Of a stretch of DNA of 64,000 nt, positions 55,169-62,874 are shown piece after piece. The stretch covers positions 124,001-188,000 of the forward strand of contig NZ_QMEL01000001.1 of the NCBI RefSeq assembly GCF_003390885.1. Reading direction: 5' to 3'. Source of the stretch: Pelagibacterium sediminicola. GTDB taxonomy: Bacteria; Pseudomonadota; Alphaproteobacteria; Rhizobiales; Devosiaceae. The position numbers were made by a program, and so were the translations under genes. Positions within the stretch are counted from its first letter, which is position 1, and each line of letters begins with the position of its first letter. The notes under the pieces were generated by a model, which saw only the letters and a program-made list of their open reading frames with translations, did not search any database and was not told the origin of the DNA.

Positions 55169-56290
55169 TCAACTCTCCCCGCTCTCCTTGAGGTCGAACA
55201 GCGCCCGATATTGTTGCGGCGCCGACCGCAGATATTGGTCGGGCGCGCTGACGTTTGCGCCCAGATGCGCGGCGGCGTGCCATGGCCAGCGCGGGTTGTA
55301 AAGGATCGTGCGGGCCAGTCCCACCATGTCGGCATCGCCCGTGGCGATGATCGCCTCGGCCTGCTCGAACCCGGTGATCAGCCCGACCGCGACCACGGGC
55401 ATGCCGGTCGCCTGCCTGACGGCACGGGCCAGCGGCACCTGATAGCCGGGTCCGGCCGCGATCTGCTGGTGCGCGTCGAGCCCCCCGCTCGACATGTTGA
55501 TCGCCGCGCAGCCGCGCGCCTCCAGCGCCCGGGCCAGTTCAATGGTCTGCCCGATATCCCAGCCGCCCTCCACCCAATCGGTGCCCGAAAGCCGCATGGT
55601 CACCGGACGATCGGCTGGAAATGCGTTCCTTACGGCATCAAACACTTCAAGCGGAAAGCGCATCCGGTTTTCCAGGCTGCCGCCATATTCGTCGTCGCGG
55701 CGGTTGGAGAGCGGGGAGAGGAATTGATGGAGGAGATAGCCATGGGCGCCATGAATCTGGATGGCGTCGATCCCAAGCCGAGCCGCTCGCGCCGCCGCGG
55801 CTGCAAAAGCGTCGCGCACCCGGAGGAGCCCCTCCCGATCCAGACTCTGCGGAGTGTTTTCATGGGGTTTGAACGGAAGTGCGGAGGGCGCGACCGTCTG
55901 CCAGCCATCGGGATGATCGGGCGAAAGCTGCGCGCCGCCCTTCCAGGGTACCTCGGTCGAGGCCTTGCGCCCGGCATGGGCCAACTGGATCGCGATCGGC
56001 ATATCGGACCAGCGGCGCACGCTTTCCAGCACGCGGCCCATCGCGTCCTCGGTCGCCTCGTCCCACAGGCCCACATCGCCATAGGAGATCCGCCCTTCCG
56101 GCAAAACGGCGGTCGCTTCGATGGTCAGCAGCGCGGCTCCCGAAAGCGCCAGATGCCCAAGATGGATGACGTGCCAGTCGCTCATGCGGCCATCGACCGC
56201 CGAATACTGGCACATCGGCGCGATGGTGATGCGATTGCGCAGTTGCAACCGGCCAACGGTCAATGGCGCGAACAATTTGGGATCGGGCAT
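55169..56290 (-). CDS. NADH:flavin oxidoreductase, Old Yellow Enzyme family (YqjM-like)
   Basis: FMN enzyme of 373 aa with the TIM-barrel pattern of the thermophilic-like OYE branch: LRNRITIAPMCQYSAVDGRMSDWH (active-site Cys in PMCQYS), IQLAHAGRKAST, IHGAHGYLLHQFLSPLSNRRDDEYGGSLENRMRF and VGLARTILYNPRWPW. Catalyses NAD(P)H-dependent reduction of activated C=C bonds. ATG 56290 follows GTGGAG; the frame is open far upstream through helicase DNA without start support. Confidence 0.9.
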   Translation of the reverse strand: MPDPKLFAPLTVGRLQLRNRITIAPMCQYSAVDGRMSDWHVIHLGHLALSGAALLTIEATAVLPEGRISYGDVGLWDEATEDAMGRVLESVRRWSDMPIAIQLAHAGRKASTEVPWKGGAQLSPDHPDGWQTVAPSALPFKPHENTPQSLDREGLLRVRDAFAAAAARAARLGIDAIQIHGAHGYLLHQFLSPLSNRRDDEYGGSLENRMRFPLEVFDAVRNAFPADRPVTMRLSGTDWVEGGWDIGQTIELARALEARGCAAINMSSGGLDAHQQIAAGPGYQVPLARAVRQATGMPVVAVGLITGFEQAEAIIATGDADMVGLARTILYNPRWPWHAAAHLGANVSAPDQYLRSAPQQYRALFDLKESGES

Positions 56291-56453
56291 GGGGGCTCCA
56301 CATTCTTCTTGAAGAGGCGATGGGAATCGATTCATCGCGTCAATCGAGTTCGATCTCAGTGTAGGTCCGGAGGTGATTTTCCAGGCATTGTTATCTTTGA
56401 CCAGATGCCGGCATTCAATGCAATTGCAGCCGGGCTGGACAACGGGTCGTGCT

Positions 56454-57551
56454 TTACCGCACCACGGTGATCTGTTCGGCGGCGCGTGTGATGCCGGTAT
56501 AGAGCCAGCGTGCGGCTTCCTCGCGAAAGACGAAGCTCTCGTCGAAAAGATAGACATTGTCCCACTGACTGCCTTGCGCCTTGTGGACGGTGAGGCAGTA
56601 GCCATAGGTGAATTCGTCGTACTGGCGGCGAAGTTGCCAGCTCATCTCCGCATCGTCACCGGTAAAGAACGCCTCGTGGGTGCGCACCTTGGTCTGGATG
56701 GCGGTGCGGTCGGACTCCTCGGGGTCCAGCGTCATCTCCAGTGTGCCCCCGGCGCGCTTTTTAATCTCGGCGACGGTCCAGATCTGGCCGTTGAGCAGGC
56801 GTTTTTGCGGGTTGTTGCGCAGGCACACCAGCCGGTCGCCCTTGACCGGGATTTCGGCGGGCAGGTTCCTGAGCTCGCGGATGCGGTTGTTGTAGTGAAG
56901 GCGCGTCTTGTTGCGCCCCACCAGCACCTGATCTGCGGTGAGCACTTGCGCCTGGTCGACCTCCGTGCGCCGGACCACCTTGCTCTGACCATAGGTGCCG
57001 TAATCGAGCCCCCTGCCTTCGCGGATATCGAGCGAGAGGCGCACCAAGGGATTGTCGCGGGCCTGCCGGTGGATTTCGGTGAGCATGATGTCGGGCTCCC
57101 GGGCGGTAAAGAACCCCTCGCCCTGCACGGGCGGCAACTGGAAAGGATCGCCGAGCACCAGCACTTTCGTGCCGAAGCTCAAAAGGTCGGTGCCCAGAAC
57201 CTCATCGACCATCGAGACCTCGTCGATGACGATGAGATCGGCGTCGGCGGCCGCCGATTCGGGGTCGAGCACGAAGCGCGGTTCGCCCTCCTTTTCCGAT
57301 ATACGCGTGTAGATCAGCGAATGGATGGTCGAGGCGCCCCGGCAGCCGCGCTTGCGCATGACCAGTGCCGCCTTGCCGGTGAAGGCGGCGTATTTGACCG
57401 TCTTGACGTCCCTGGCCAGATGCCGCGCCAGGGTCGATTTGCCCGTGCCCGCCCAGCCGAACAGGCGAAAGACCTGCGCGCCATCGGGGTCCTTGAGCCA
57501 CGCGGCTACGGTTTTGAGCGCTTCGTCCTGCTGGCTGGACCACACGACCAT
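56454..57551 (-). CDS. RecD/Dda-like ATP-dependent DNA helicase
   Basis: Superfamily 1B helicase of 365 aa. Motif I GWAGTGKSTLARHL, motif II LIVIDEVSMVD, motif III LVLGDPFQLPPVQ, the C-terminal UvrD_C_2 motif YGYCLTVHKAQGSQWDNVYLF and motif VI WLYTGITRAAEQITVV. It is a stand-alone core without the extra domains of RecD2. ATG 57551 is preferred over a TTG nine codons upstream. It lies 164 bp from the OYE gene; no recBC genes are near. Confidence 0.88.
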   Translation of the reverse strand: MVVWSSQQDEALKTVAAWLKDPDGAQVFRLFGWAGTGKSTLARHLARDVKTVKYAAFTGKAALVMRKRGCRGASTIHSLIYTRISEKEGEPRFVLDPESAAADADLIVIDEVSMVDEVLGTDLLSFGTKVLVLGDPFQLPPVQGEGFFTAREPDIMLTEIHRQARDNPLVRLSLDIREGRGLDYGTYGQSKVVRRTEVDQAQVLTADQVLVGRNKTRLHYNNRIRELRNLPAEIPVKGDRLVCLRNNPQKRLLNGQIWTVAEIKKRAGGTLEMTLDPEESDRTAIQTKVRTHEAFFTGDDAEMSWQLRRQYDEFTYGYCLTVHKAQGSQWDNVYLFDESFVFREEAARWLYTGITRAAEQITVVR

Positions 57552-57630
57552 TTTCGGGCCACACTCCAAGGGAATCAATCTCGGTCCGACAGTATCGTCG
57601 CGGGCATGTGAACAAAACAGGAAATACTCG

Positions 57631-58173
57631 ATGCAGCCAAAGGATGTTCTCGATTTCTGGTTTGCCGAGCACGGACCGGAAGACTGGTATTCGGGCGACC
57701 CGGAGTTCGACGAGAAATGCGCCGCTCGGCTTTCGGCGACTCACGCCAGGGCGGCACGGTGCGAACTTTGGGAATGGCGGAAAACGGCCGGGGGCCGGCT
57801 GGCGGAGATCATCCTGCTCGACCAGCTTTCGCGGCAGTTGTTCCGGGGCGATCCACGCGCCTTCGCGTCAGACACGATGGCGCTGGCCTTGGCCCAGGAA
57901 GCGATCGCCCAAGGGTGCGACAAGGAACTGGAGCTGCACGGAAGACTGTTCTTGTATATGCCCTTCCAACACGCGGAATCCCTTGTCATTCAGGAAGAAT
58001 CCGTACGGCTTTTCAAGGGGTTGGGCGATGACGACTACCTCCCATACGCCATCGAGCACCACGAAATCATCGAAAAATTCGGCCGCTTCCCCTTGCGCAA
58101 CAAGGCGCTGGGACGGGACTCGACCCCCGAGGAGATCGCCTATATCGCCGGGCGGGGCGACAAGGCGTATTAG
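57631..58173 (+). CDS. DUF924 family protein (second copy)
   Basis: Protein of 180 aa with DVLDFWFAEHGPEDWYSGDPEFDEKC, LAEIILLDQLSRQLFRGDPRAFASDTMALALAQEAI, YMPFQHAESLVIQEESVRLF and KFGRFPLRNKALGRDSTPEEIAYI. This is the complete DUF924 core; the first copy at 43566 differs in the middle. Starts at ATG 57631 after AGGAAA, divergent from the helicase. Function unknown. Confidence 0.9.
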   Translation: MQPKDVLDFWFAEHGPEDWYSGDPEFDEKCAARLSATHARAARCELWEWRKTAGGRLAEIILLDQLSRQLFRGDPRAFASDTMALALAQEAIAQGCDKELELHGRLFLYMPFQHAESLVIQEESVRLFKGLGDDDYLPYAIEHHEIIEKFGRFPLRNKALGRDSTPEEIAYIAGRGDKAY

Positions 58174-58270
58174 AGCGCCTTTCCCGTCGTCACCCGGTTT
58201 ATCCGGGTGATCCAGTGCCCCAAGGGCTGGATTGCCCGGACAGGCCGGGCAATGACGGAAGGGAAATAAT
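58174..58270. repeat. REP-like palindromes between DUF924 and the sugar kinase
   Basis: GTCACCCGG..CCGGGTGA (58188-58210) and TTGCCCGG..CCGGGCAATGAC (58231-58255) form two hairpins with the GTCA/TGAC ends typical of the same family as at 8986 and 14255. No gene is seen. Confidence 0.65.
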
Positions 58271-58293
58271 GAACAGCGCGGCGGGATCGGAGC

Positions 58294-59211
58294 CTAGCTG
58301 TGGAGCGACCCCAGCTTTTCCTTCGGCACGATCGCCCCGTGATGCCCGATGACGATGGCGGCGGTCGCGTGCCCCGCCTGCGCCGCCGTTTCGGGATCTG
58401 CCCCCGTAAGGCGCGCGGCGAGGTAACCGCCGTTGAAGCTGTCGCCTGCGCCGGTGGCGTCGACGATCTTTTCCGCCTCCTGCGCCGGCACGCGCCATTG
58501 CCCTCCCGCAGTGACGATCAGGGCGGGGTCGCCTCCGTTCTTGACCACCACCTCATCGGCGCCCGCCGCGCGGTAGCGTTCGGCGGTCGCCTGATCGTCG
58601 GGGTCGCCGAAATAGGGCACCTCGTCCTCGTGGGTGGGCAGGACGATCGTCGATACCGCCGCCGCCCTTGTCAGCGCCTCGATCACCGCGTCCTTGCCGT
58701 CCCAGAGCACGGGGCGGATGTTGGGGTCGAAACAGACCTTCGCGCCCGCCTTGCGGCGCCGGCCCATGGCATCGAGCAGCCGCGTGCGCGCCTCGGGGGC
58801 GAGGATGGCAAGGGTGATGCCGGAAAAATAGACGACATCGGCACCCTCGAGCGCGGCATCGAGCGCAGCTTCATCGTCGGCCAGAAGCTTTGCCGCCGAC
58901 GTGTCGCGCCAATAGGTGAAATGGCGGTCGCCCTCGGCCTGATGGATCATGTAGAGCCCGGGGCGCCTGCCCGCGATTTCGCGTATATGGCCGGTGCCGA
59001 TGCCCAGGTCTTTGATATGGGCCCGCATCTGCCCCGAATAGAGATCGCCGCCGAGCGCGGTGAAGTAATCGACCGTCCAGTCCGCGCCGAGCCGCGCCCT
59101 GAGGTAATAGGCGGAGTTGAGCGTATCTCCGGCAAAGCCCATGCGGTAGGTGCCCTCGCCCCCCCCGCTCATCTCGATCATGGCTTCCCCGATGGAAACG
59201 ATCCTGCCCAT
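58294..59211 (-). CDS. PfkB-family sugar kinase (2-keto-3-deoxygluconate kinase-like)
   Basis: Ribokinase-fold enzyme of 305 aa. IGEAMIEMSGGGEGTYRMGFAGDTLNSAYYLRARLG is the sugar-binding start, CFDPNIRPVLW the PfkB motif 1 region and VDATGAGDSFNGGYLAARL the ATP/anion-hole motif with the catalytic Asp. The pattern is nearest to KdgK, which phosphorylates 2-keto-3-deoxygluconate. ATG 59211 is used. No Entner-Doudoroff partner is beside it, so the substrate is not certain. Confidence 0.83.
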   Translation of the reverse strand: MGRIVSIGEAMIEMSGGGEGTYRMGFAGDTLNSAYYLRARLGADWTVDYFTALGGDLYSGQMRAHIKDLGIGTGHIREIAGRRPGLYMIHQAEGDRHFTYWRDTSAAKLLADDEAALDAALEGADVVYFSGITLAILAPEARTRLLDAMGRRRKAGAKVCFDPNIRPVLWDGKDAVIEALTRAAAVSTIVLPTHEDEVPYFGDPDDQATAERYRAAGADEVVVKNGGDPALIVTAGGQWRVPAQEAEKIVDATGAGDSFNGGYLAARLTGADPETAAQAGHATAAIVIGHHGAIVPKEKLGSLHS

Positions 59212-59249
59212 TATGCGCTCTCCTCTGGCCAATCCCGGCGGTGCTTATC

Positions 59250-60092
59250 CTATCGCTGCCCTGCAAGAAAGCCCTCGGGGGAGAGCACGATCGTGTCGTC
59301 GATCTCGCCGATGGCCGAAAAATCCTTGTCCTTGTATTCGATCGGCCAGAGCACCGACTGGATGGCGGCCAGCCGGGCGCGCTTCTTATCGTTGGCGCGG
59401 ATGACGGTCCATGGCGTATCGGGGGTATCGGTCGCCGCGAACATGGCGTTGCGCGCCTCGGTATATTCATCCCACAGATCGAGAGCCCTCAGATCGACCG
59501 GGGAAAGCTTCCAGACCTTGACCGGGTCGTGCCGCCGGTCGTGGAAGCGCTTCAATTGCATTTCGCGCCCGATCTCGAGCCAGAACTTGAAGACGTGGAT
59601 GCCTTCCTCGGCGATCATGCGCTCGAACTGGGGCGCCTCGCGCAGGAAGGACCGGGTCTGCTCGGGGGTGCAGAACCCCATCACCGGCTCGACCACGGCG
59701 CGATTGTACCAGGAACGGTCGAACAGGATGATCTCGCCCCCGGCGGGCAAATGCCGGGCATAGCGCTGGAAATACCATTGGGTCAGTTCGCGATCGGATG
59801 GCTTGGCCAGCGCCACGGTGCGCGCGTTGCGGGGATTGAGGTTTTCGAGGAACCGCTTGATCGTGCCGCCCTTGCCCGCCGAATCCCGACCCTCGAATAG
59901 CGCCAGGACGCGCTGGCCGGTATCGAGCAGATGGGCCTGGAGCTTGACCAGTTCGATCTGGAGCGCGCGCAGGCGCTTTTTGTAAGCCTTGTCCCCGAGC
60001 TTTTCCTCGTGGGGGTAGCCGCCGCTCGCCAGCGCCCTTTTCCTTATCGCATCGGGCAATTGGGGGTTTTCGAGATCGAAGGCTTCGGACAT
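59250..60092 (-). CDS. ppk2: Polyphosphate kinase 2 (PPK2)
   Basis: Polyphosphate-dependent nucleotide kinase of 280 aa, single-domain (class I-like). Walker A EGRDSAGKGGTIKRF, lid region with FLENLNPRNARTVALAKPSDRE, Walker B ILFDRSWYNRAVVEPVMGF and WLEIGREMQLKRFHDR. It moves phosphate between polyphosphate and nucleoside diphosphates. It lies next to phoR and the pst genes, consistent with phosphate storage. ATG 60092. Confidence 0.93.
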   Translation of the reverse strand: MSEAFDLENPQLPDAIRKRALASGGYPHEEKLGDKAYKKRLRALQIELVKLQAHLLDTGQRVLALFEGRDSAGKGGTIKRFLENLNPRNARTVALAKPSDRELTQWYFQRYARHLPAGGEIILFDRSWYNRAVVEPVMGFCTPEQTRSFLREAPQFERMIAEEGIHVFKFWLEIGREMQLKRFHDRRHDPVKVWKLSPVDLRALDLWDEYTEARNAMFAATDTPDTPWTVIRANDKKRARLAAIQSVLWPIEYKDKDFSAIGEIDDTIVLSPEGFLAGQR

Positions 60093-60105
60093 GGCGCTTC
60101 CCTTT

Positions 60106-60169
60106 AGAGCGTTTCCAGAATAAGTGGCCACCACTTATTCGGTTCGGAAACGCGATAAATCAAAGACTC
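60106..60169. repeat. 64-bp dispersed element, third full copy
   Basis: AGAGCGTTTCCAGAATAAGTGG...GATAAATCAAAGACTC with the internal inverted repeat GAATAAGTGG (60118-60127) / CCACTTATTC (60131-60140). It is the reverse orientation of the copies at 14447-14510 and 20692-20755 and lies between ppk2 and phoR. Confidence 0.85.
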
Positions 60170-60286
60170 TATACGCTTTGTTGCCTGTTTACGCGTTCCG
60201 CGCCAAGCTGGTAAGCCCTTTGGCGTCATCATCGAGTTGTCACGGATGCCCGATATGTCATTGCCAAGCTGGATGCTTCATCGCGC

Positions 60287-61558
60287 ATGAAGACCGACCC
60301 GGCGAGATTTTCCCTGCCGCGGCGCGGCGTGAGACTACCGGCGCATCCGGCGTTCATGGCCTGGGTGGCCGGCGTCGTGATTCTGGGTGCTCTGATGGCG
60401 TTTGGACGGCTTTCTCCCATTGACGGACTCGGCTCGATTTTCGGGCTCGGCATCGTGACCGCGATTGCGGCACGCCTTGGCAGGCAGCCCCGGGACGACA
60501 ACGGGGAAACGGACAGCAAAGCCGCGCTCGATGCCAATGTCACGCGGTTTGCCGACACGCTTGCCGAACCGTGCATCGTGGTCGATGAACGGGCGGTGCT
60601 CGTCTATGCCAATCCTGCCGCCGCCAGCCATTTCCCGCGCGCAAGGATCGGCGACCCGCTGGCCTTTACCCTGCGCAATCCCGAACTGGTCGAGGCGGTG
60701 GGCAAGGCCGGGGAAACCCGCACGGCCCAGCGCGCCGAGCTTCATATCACCAGCCCCGTCGAGGTCTGGTATCGCGCCGCCGTCGTGCCCTACCGCCCCC
60801 AGGGCGATGAGGGAGCGGGCTTCATGGTGATCTCGCTTTACGATTTCACCGAGCAGAAGCGCACCGACCGGATGCGGGGCGATTTCATCGCCAATGCGAG
60901 CCACGAACTGCGCACGCCGCTGACCTCGCTCATGGGGTTCATCGATACGCTGCAGGGCCCGGCGGCCAACGACGAAAAGGCGCGGGCCCGGTTCCTCAAC
61001 ATCATGCGCGGGCAGGCCGAACGCATGTCGGCGCTGATCGACGACCTGCTTTCGCTCTCGCGCATCGAGTTGCGCCAGCACGTCAAGCCGACCGGCGAGG
61101 TCAACCTGACCCTTCTGGTCCGCGAGGTCGCGGAATCGCTCGAGGCCCGGCTCAAGAAGAACGACGTCACGCTCGAACTCGACCTGCCCGCCGGCCCCGT
61201 CATGGTCAGGGGCGAGCGCCAGGAACTGTTCGAGGTGCTCGAAAATCTCGCCGACAACGCCATCAAATATGGCGGGTCGGCCGGCAGGATCGAGATCGCG
61301 CTGGTTGCGGGCGCGTCGCGCTCGGGCACCCATCATGCGATCACGGTGACCGATTTCGGACCGGGGGTGCCAGAGGAGCACGTGCCGCGCCTGACCGAGC
61401 GGTTCTACCGCGTCGACAGCGAGACGACGCGCGGCAAGAAGGGCACCGGGCTGGGGCTTGCCATCGTTAAGCACATCATCTCGCGCCACCATGGCGAGCT
61501 TTCGATCCGCTCGCGCCCCGGCGAGGGCACGCGGGTGGAAATCCTGTTGCCGGGCTGA
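60287..61558 (+). CDS. phoR: Phosphate-regulon sensor histidine kinase PhoR
   Basis: Membrane sensor kinase of 423 aa. Two N-terminal membrane helices (about residues 24-60), a PAS-like domain (about 85-195, EPCIVVDERAVLVYANPAAASHF), the dimerisation/phosphoacceptor motif NASHELRTPLTSLMGFIDTL and a HATPase domain (NLADNAIKYGG, DFGPGVPEEHVPRLTERFYRVDS, KGTGLGLAIVKHIISRH). Position next to pstS fixes the assignment; phoB is not in the window. ATG 60287. Confidence 0.92.
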   Translation: MKTDPARFSLPRRGVRLPAHPAFMAWVAGVVILGALMAFGRLSPIDGLGSIFGLGIVTAIAARLGRQPRDDNGETDSKAALDANVTRFADTLAEPCIVVDERAVLVYANPAAASHFPRARIGDPLAFTLRNPELVEAVGKAGETRTAQRAELHITSPVEVWYRAAVVPYRPQGDEGAGFMVISLYDFTEQKRTDRMRGDFIANASHELRTPLTSLMGFIDTLQGPAANDEKARARFLNIMRGQAERMSALIDDLLSLSRIELRQHVKPTGEVNLTLLVREVAESLEARLKKNDVTLELDLPAGPVMVRGERQELFEVLENLADNAIKYGGSAGRIEIALVAGASRSGTHHAITVTDFGPGVPEEHVPRLTERFYRVDSETTRGKKGTGLGLAIVKHIISRHHGELSIRSRPGEGTRVEILLPG

Positions 61559-61655
61559 GGCTTTGGGTCTTTACTCATTGTTACAGATGGGACCCGGCGT
61601 CAACGCTGCCCACAGGCCCTGCTCAGGTTTCGCCTTATATTTCAATGGTATATAC

Positions 61656-61682
61656 CGTCATTGAACTGTCACGCCTGTGTCA
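61656..61682 (+). promoter_or_regulatory. Pho box upstream of pstS (three 11-bp repeats)
   Basis: CGTCA, TGTCA and TGTCA start at 61656, 61667 and 61678, exactly 11 bp apart, each at the head of an 11-mer (e.g. TGTCACGCCTG). This is the PhoB recognition pattern; pstS starts 118 bp beyond. It predicts induction of pst under phosphate limitation. Confidence 0.75.
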
Positions 61683-61799
61683 TAGAAGCGTTAGCAGCGG
61701 GTTTTAGGTTGCGCTCGTTCGCGATGGAGCCGCCCCGGTGGTGGACCATCACCCCGGGGCCGAGCCCCAACGCTCCTGACACCAAGGAAGACCAGATTC

Positions 61800-62813
61800 A
61801 TGAAAACCGCACTTTACGCCAGCGCCACAGCGCTTGCCATGGTCGCCACGTTCGGCACCGGCGCCGCGAGCGCACAGAGCCGCGACACCATCCAGATCGC
61901 CGGGTCGTCCACCGTCCTGCCATTCGCCTCGATCGTGGCCGAGGAATTCTCCGCCGCGTTCCCCGAATTCAACACCCCTGTCGTGGGTTCGGGCGGTTCC
62001 TCGGGCGGTCTGCGCCAGTTCTGCGAGGGCGTTGGTGAAGCCACCATCGATATCGCCAACGCGTCGCGGCCCATCCGTCCGGCCGAGGTCGAAGCCTGTA
62101 ACGCCGCTGGCGTGACCGACATCCGCGAAGTCCAGTTCGGCTATGACGGGATCGTGTTTGCCGTTTCCGCCGACAAGGGTGATTTCGCGCTCGAGCCGGT
62201 CCATGTCTACACCGCCATCGCCGCCCAGGTTTATGTCGATGGCGAATGGGTCGACAATCCCTACACCAACTGGAACGAAATCGACGCTTCGCTGCCCGAC
62301 CAGCCGATCTCGCTGGCCATCCCCGCCGGCAACCACGGCACGCGCGAAGTGTTCGAGGAGCGCGTCACCTCGGCCGGCTTTGAAGCCGCCGCCTGGCCCG
62401 ATGCTCCCGAAGGCGCCGAAACCAGTTTCCGCCAGGACGTCGTGATCGAGATCGCCGGCGACTACACCGAAACCCTCGCCCGCCTCCAGTCCAACCCCGA
62501 CACGGTCGGTGTCTTTGGCCTGTCCTTCTACGATCAGAACCGCGACACCCTCAAGGTTGCGACCGTTTCGGGCATCACGCCTTCGCTCGAGAGCATCGCT
62601 TCGGGCGAGTACCCCGTTTCGCGCCCACTGTTCTTCTACGTCAAGGGCCAGCACATCGGCGCGGTTCCCGGCATTGAAGAGTATGTCGCGTTCTTCCTCT
62701 CCGACCAGATGGCCGGTATGGGCGGCACGCTCGAAGGCGCCGGCCTGATCCCGGCCCCGGCTGAAGAAACCGCAGCGGTCCTCGCCGCCTTCGAGGCCGG
62801 CGAAAGCCTCTGA
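61800..62813 (+). CDS. pstS: Phosphate ABC transporter substrate-binding protein PstS
   Basis: Periplasmic phosphate receptor of 337 aa with a signal peptide cleaved after ASA (about residue 25). Phosphate-binding loops AGSSTVLPFASIVAEEF, GSGGSSGGLRQFCEGVGEATIDIANASRPI and GNHGTREVFEE are present. ATG 61800 follows AAGGAAG. The strong hairpin after its stop probably keeps PstS more abundant than PstC. Confidence 0.95.
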   Translation: MKTALYASATALAMVATFGTGAASAQSRDTIQIAGSSTVLPFASIVAEEFSAAFPEFNTPVVGSGGSSGGLRQFCEGVGEATIDIANASRPIRPAEVEACNAAGVTDIREVQFGYDGIVFAVSADKGDFALEPVHVYTAIAAQVYVDGEWVDNPYTNWNEIDASLPDQPISLAIPAGNHGTREVFEERVTSAGFEAAAWPDAPEGAETSFRQDVVIEIAGDYTETLARLQSNPDTVGVFGLSFYDQNRDTLKVATVSGITPSLESIASGEYPVSRPLFFYVKGQHIGAVPGIEEYVAFFLSDQMAGMGGTLEGAGLIPAPAEETAAVLAAFEAGESL

Positions 62814-62821
62814 TAAAACGT

Positions 62822-62849
62822 CGCGCGCGGCCCCTGCCGGCCGCGCGCG
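62822..62849 (+). terminator. Hairpin between pstS and pstC (partial terminator or mRNA stabiliser)
   Basis: Perfect 11-bp stem CGCGCGCGGCC / GGCCGCGCGCG with a six-base loop, then only TTT. Located 9 bp after the pstS stop. It should stabilise pstS mRNA and reduce read-through. Confidence 0.65.
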
Positions 62850-62874
62850 TTTCCACCAGGCAAAGAGACGCCCG

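Noticed and set aside
60224-60260. CGTCA/TGTCA repeats before phoR as a Pho box
   Set aside because: Spacings of 14 and 18 bp do not fit the 11-bp repeat step needed for PhoB.
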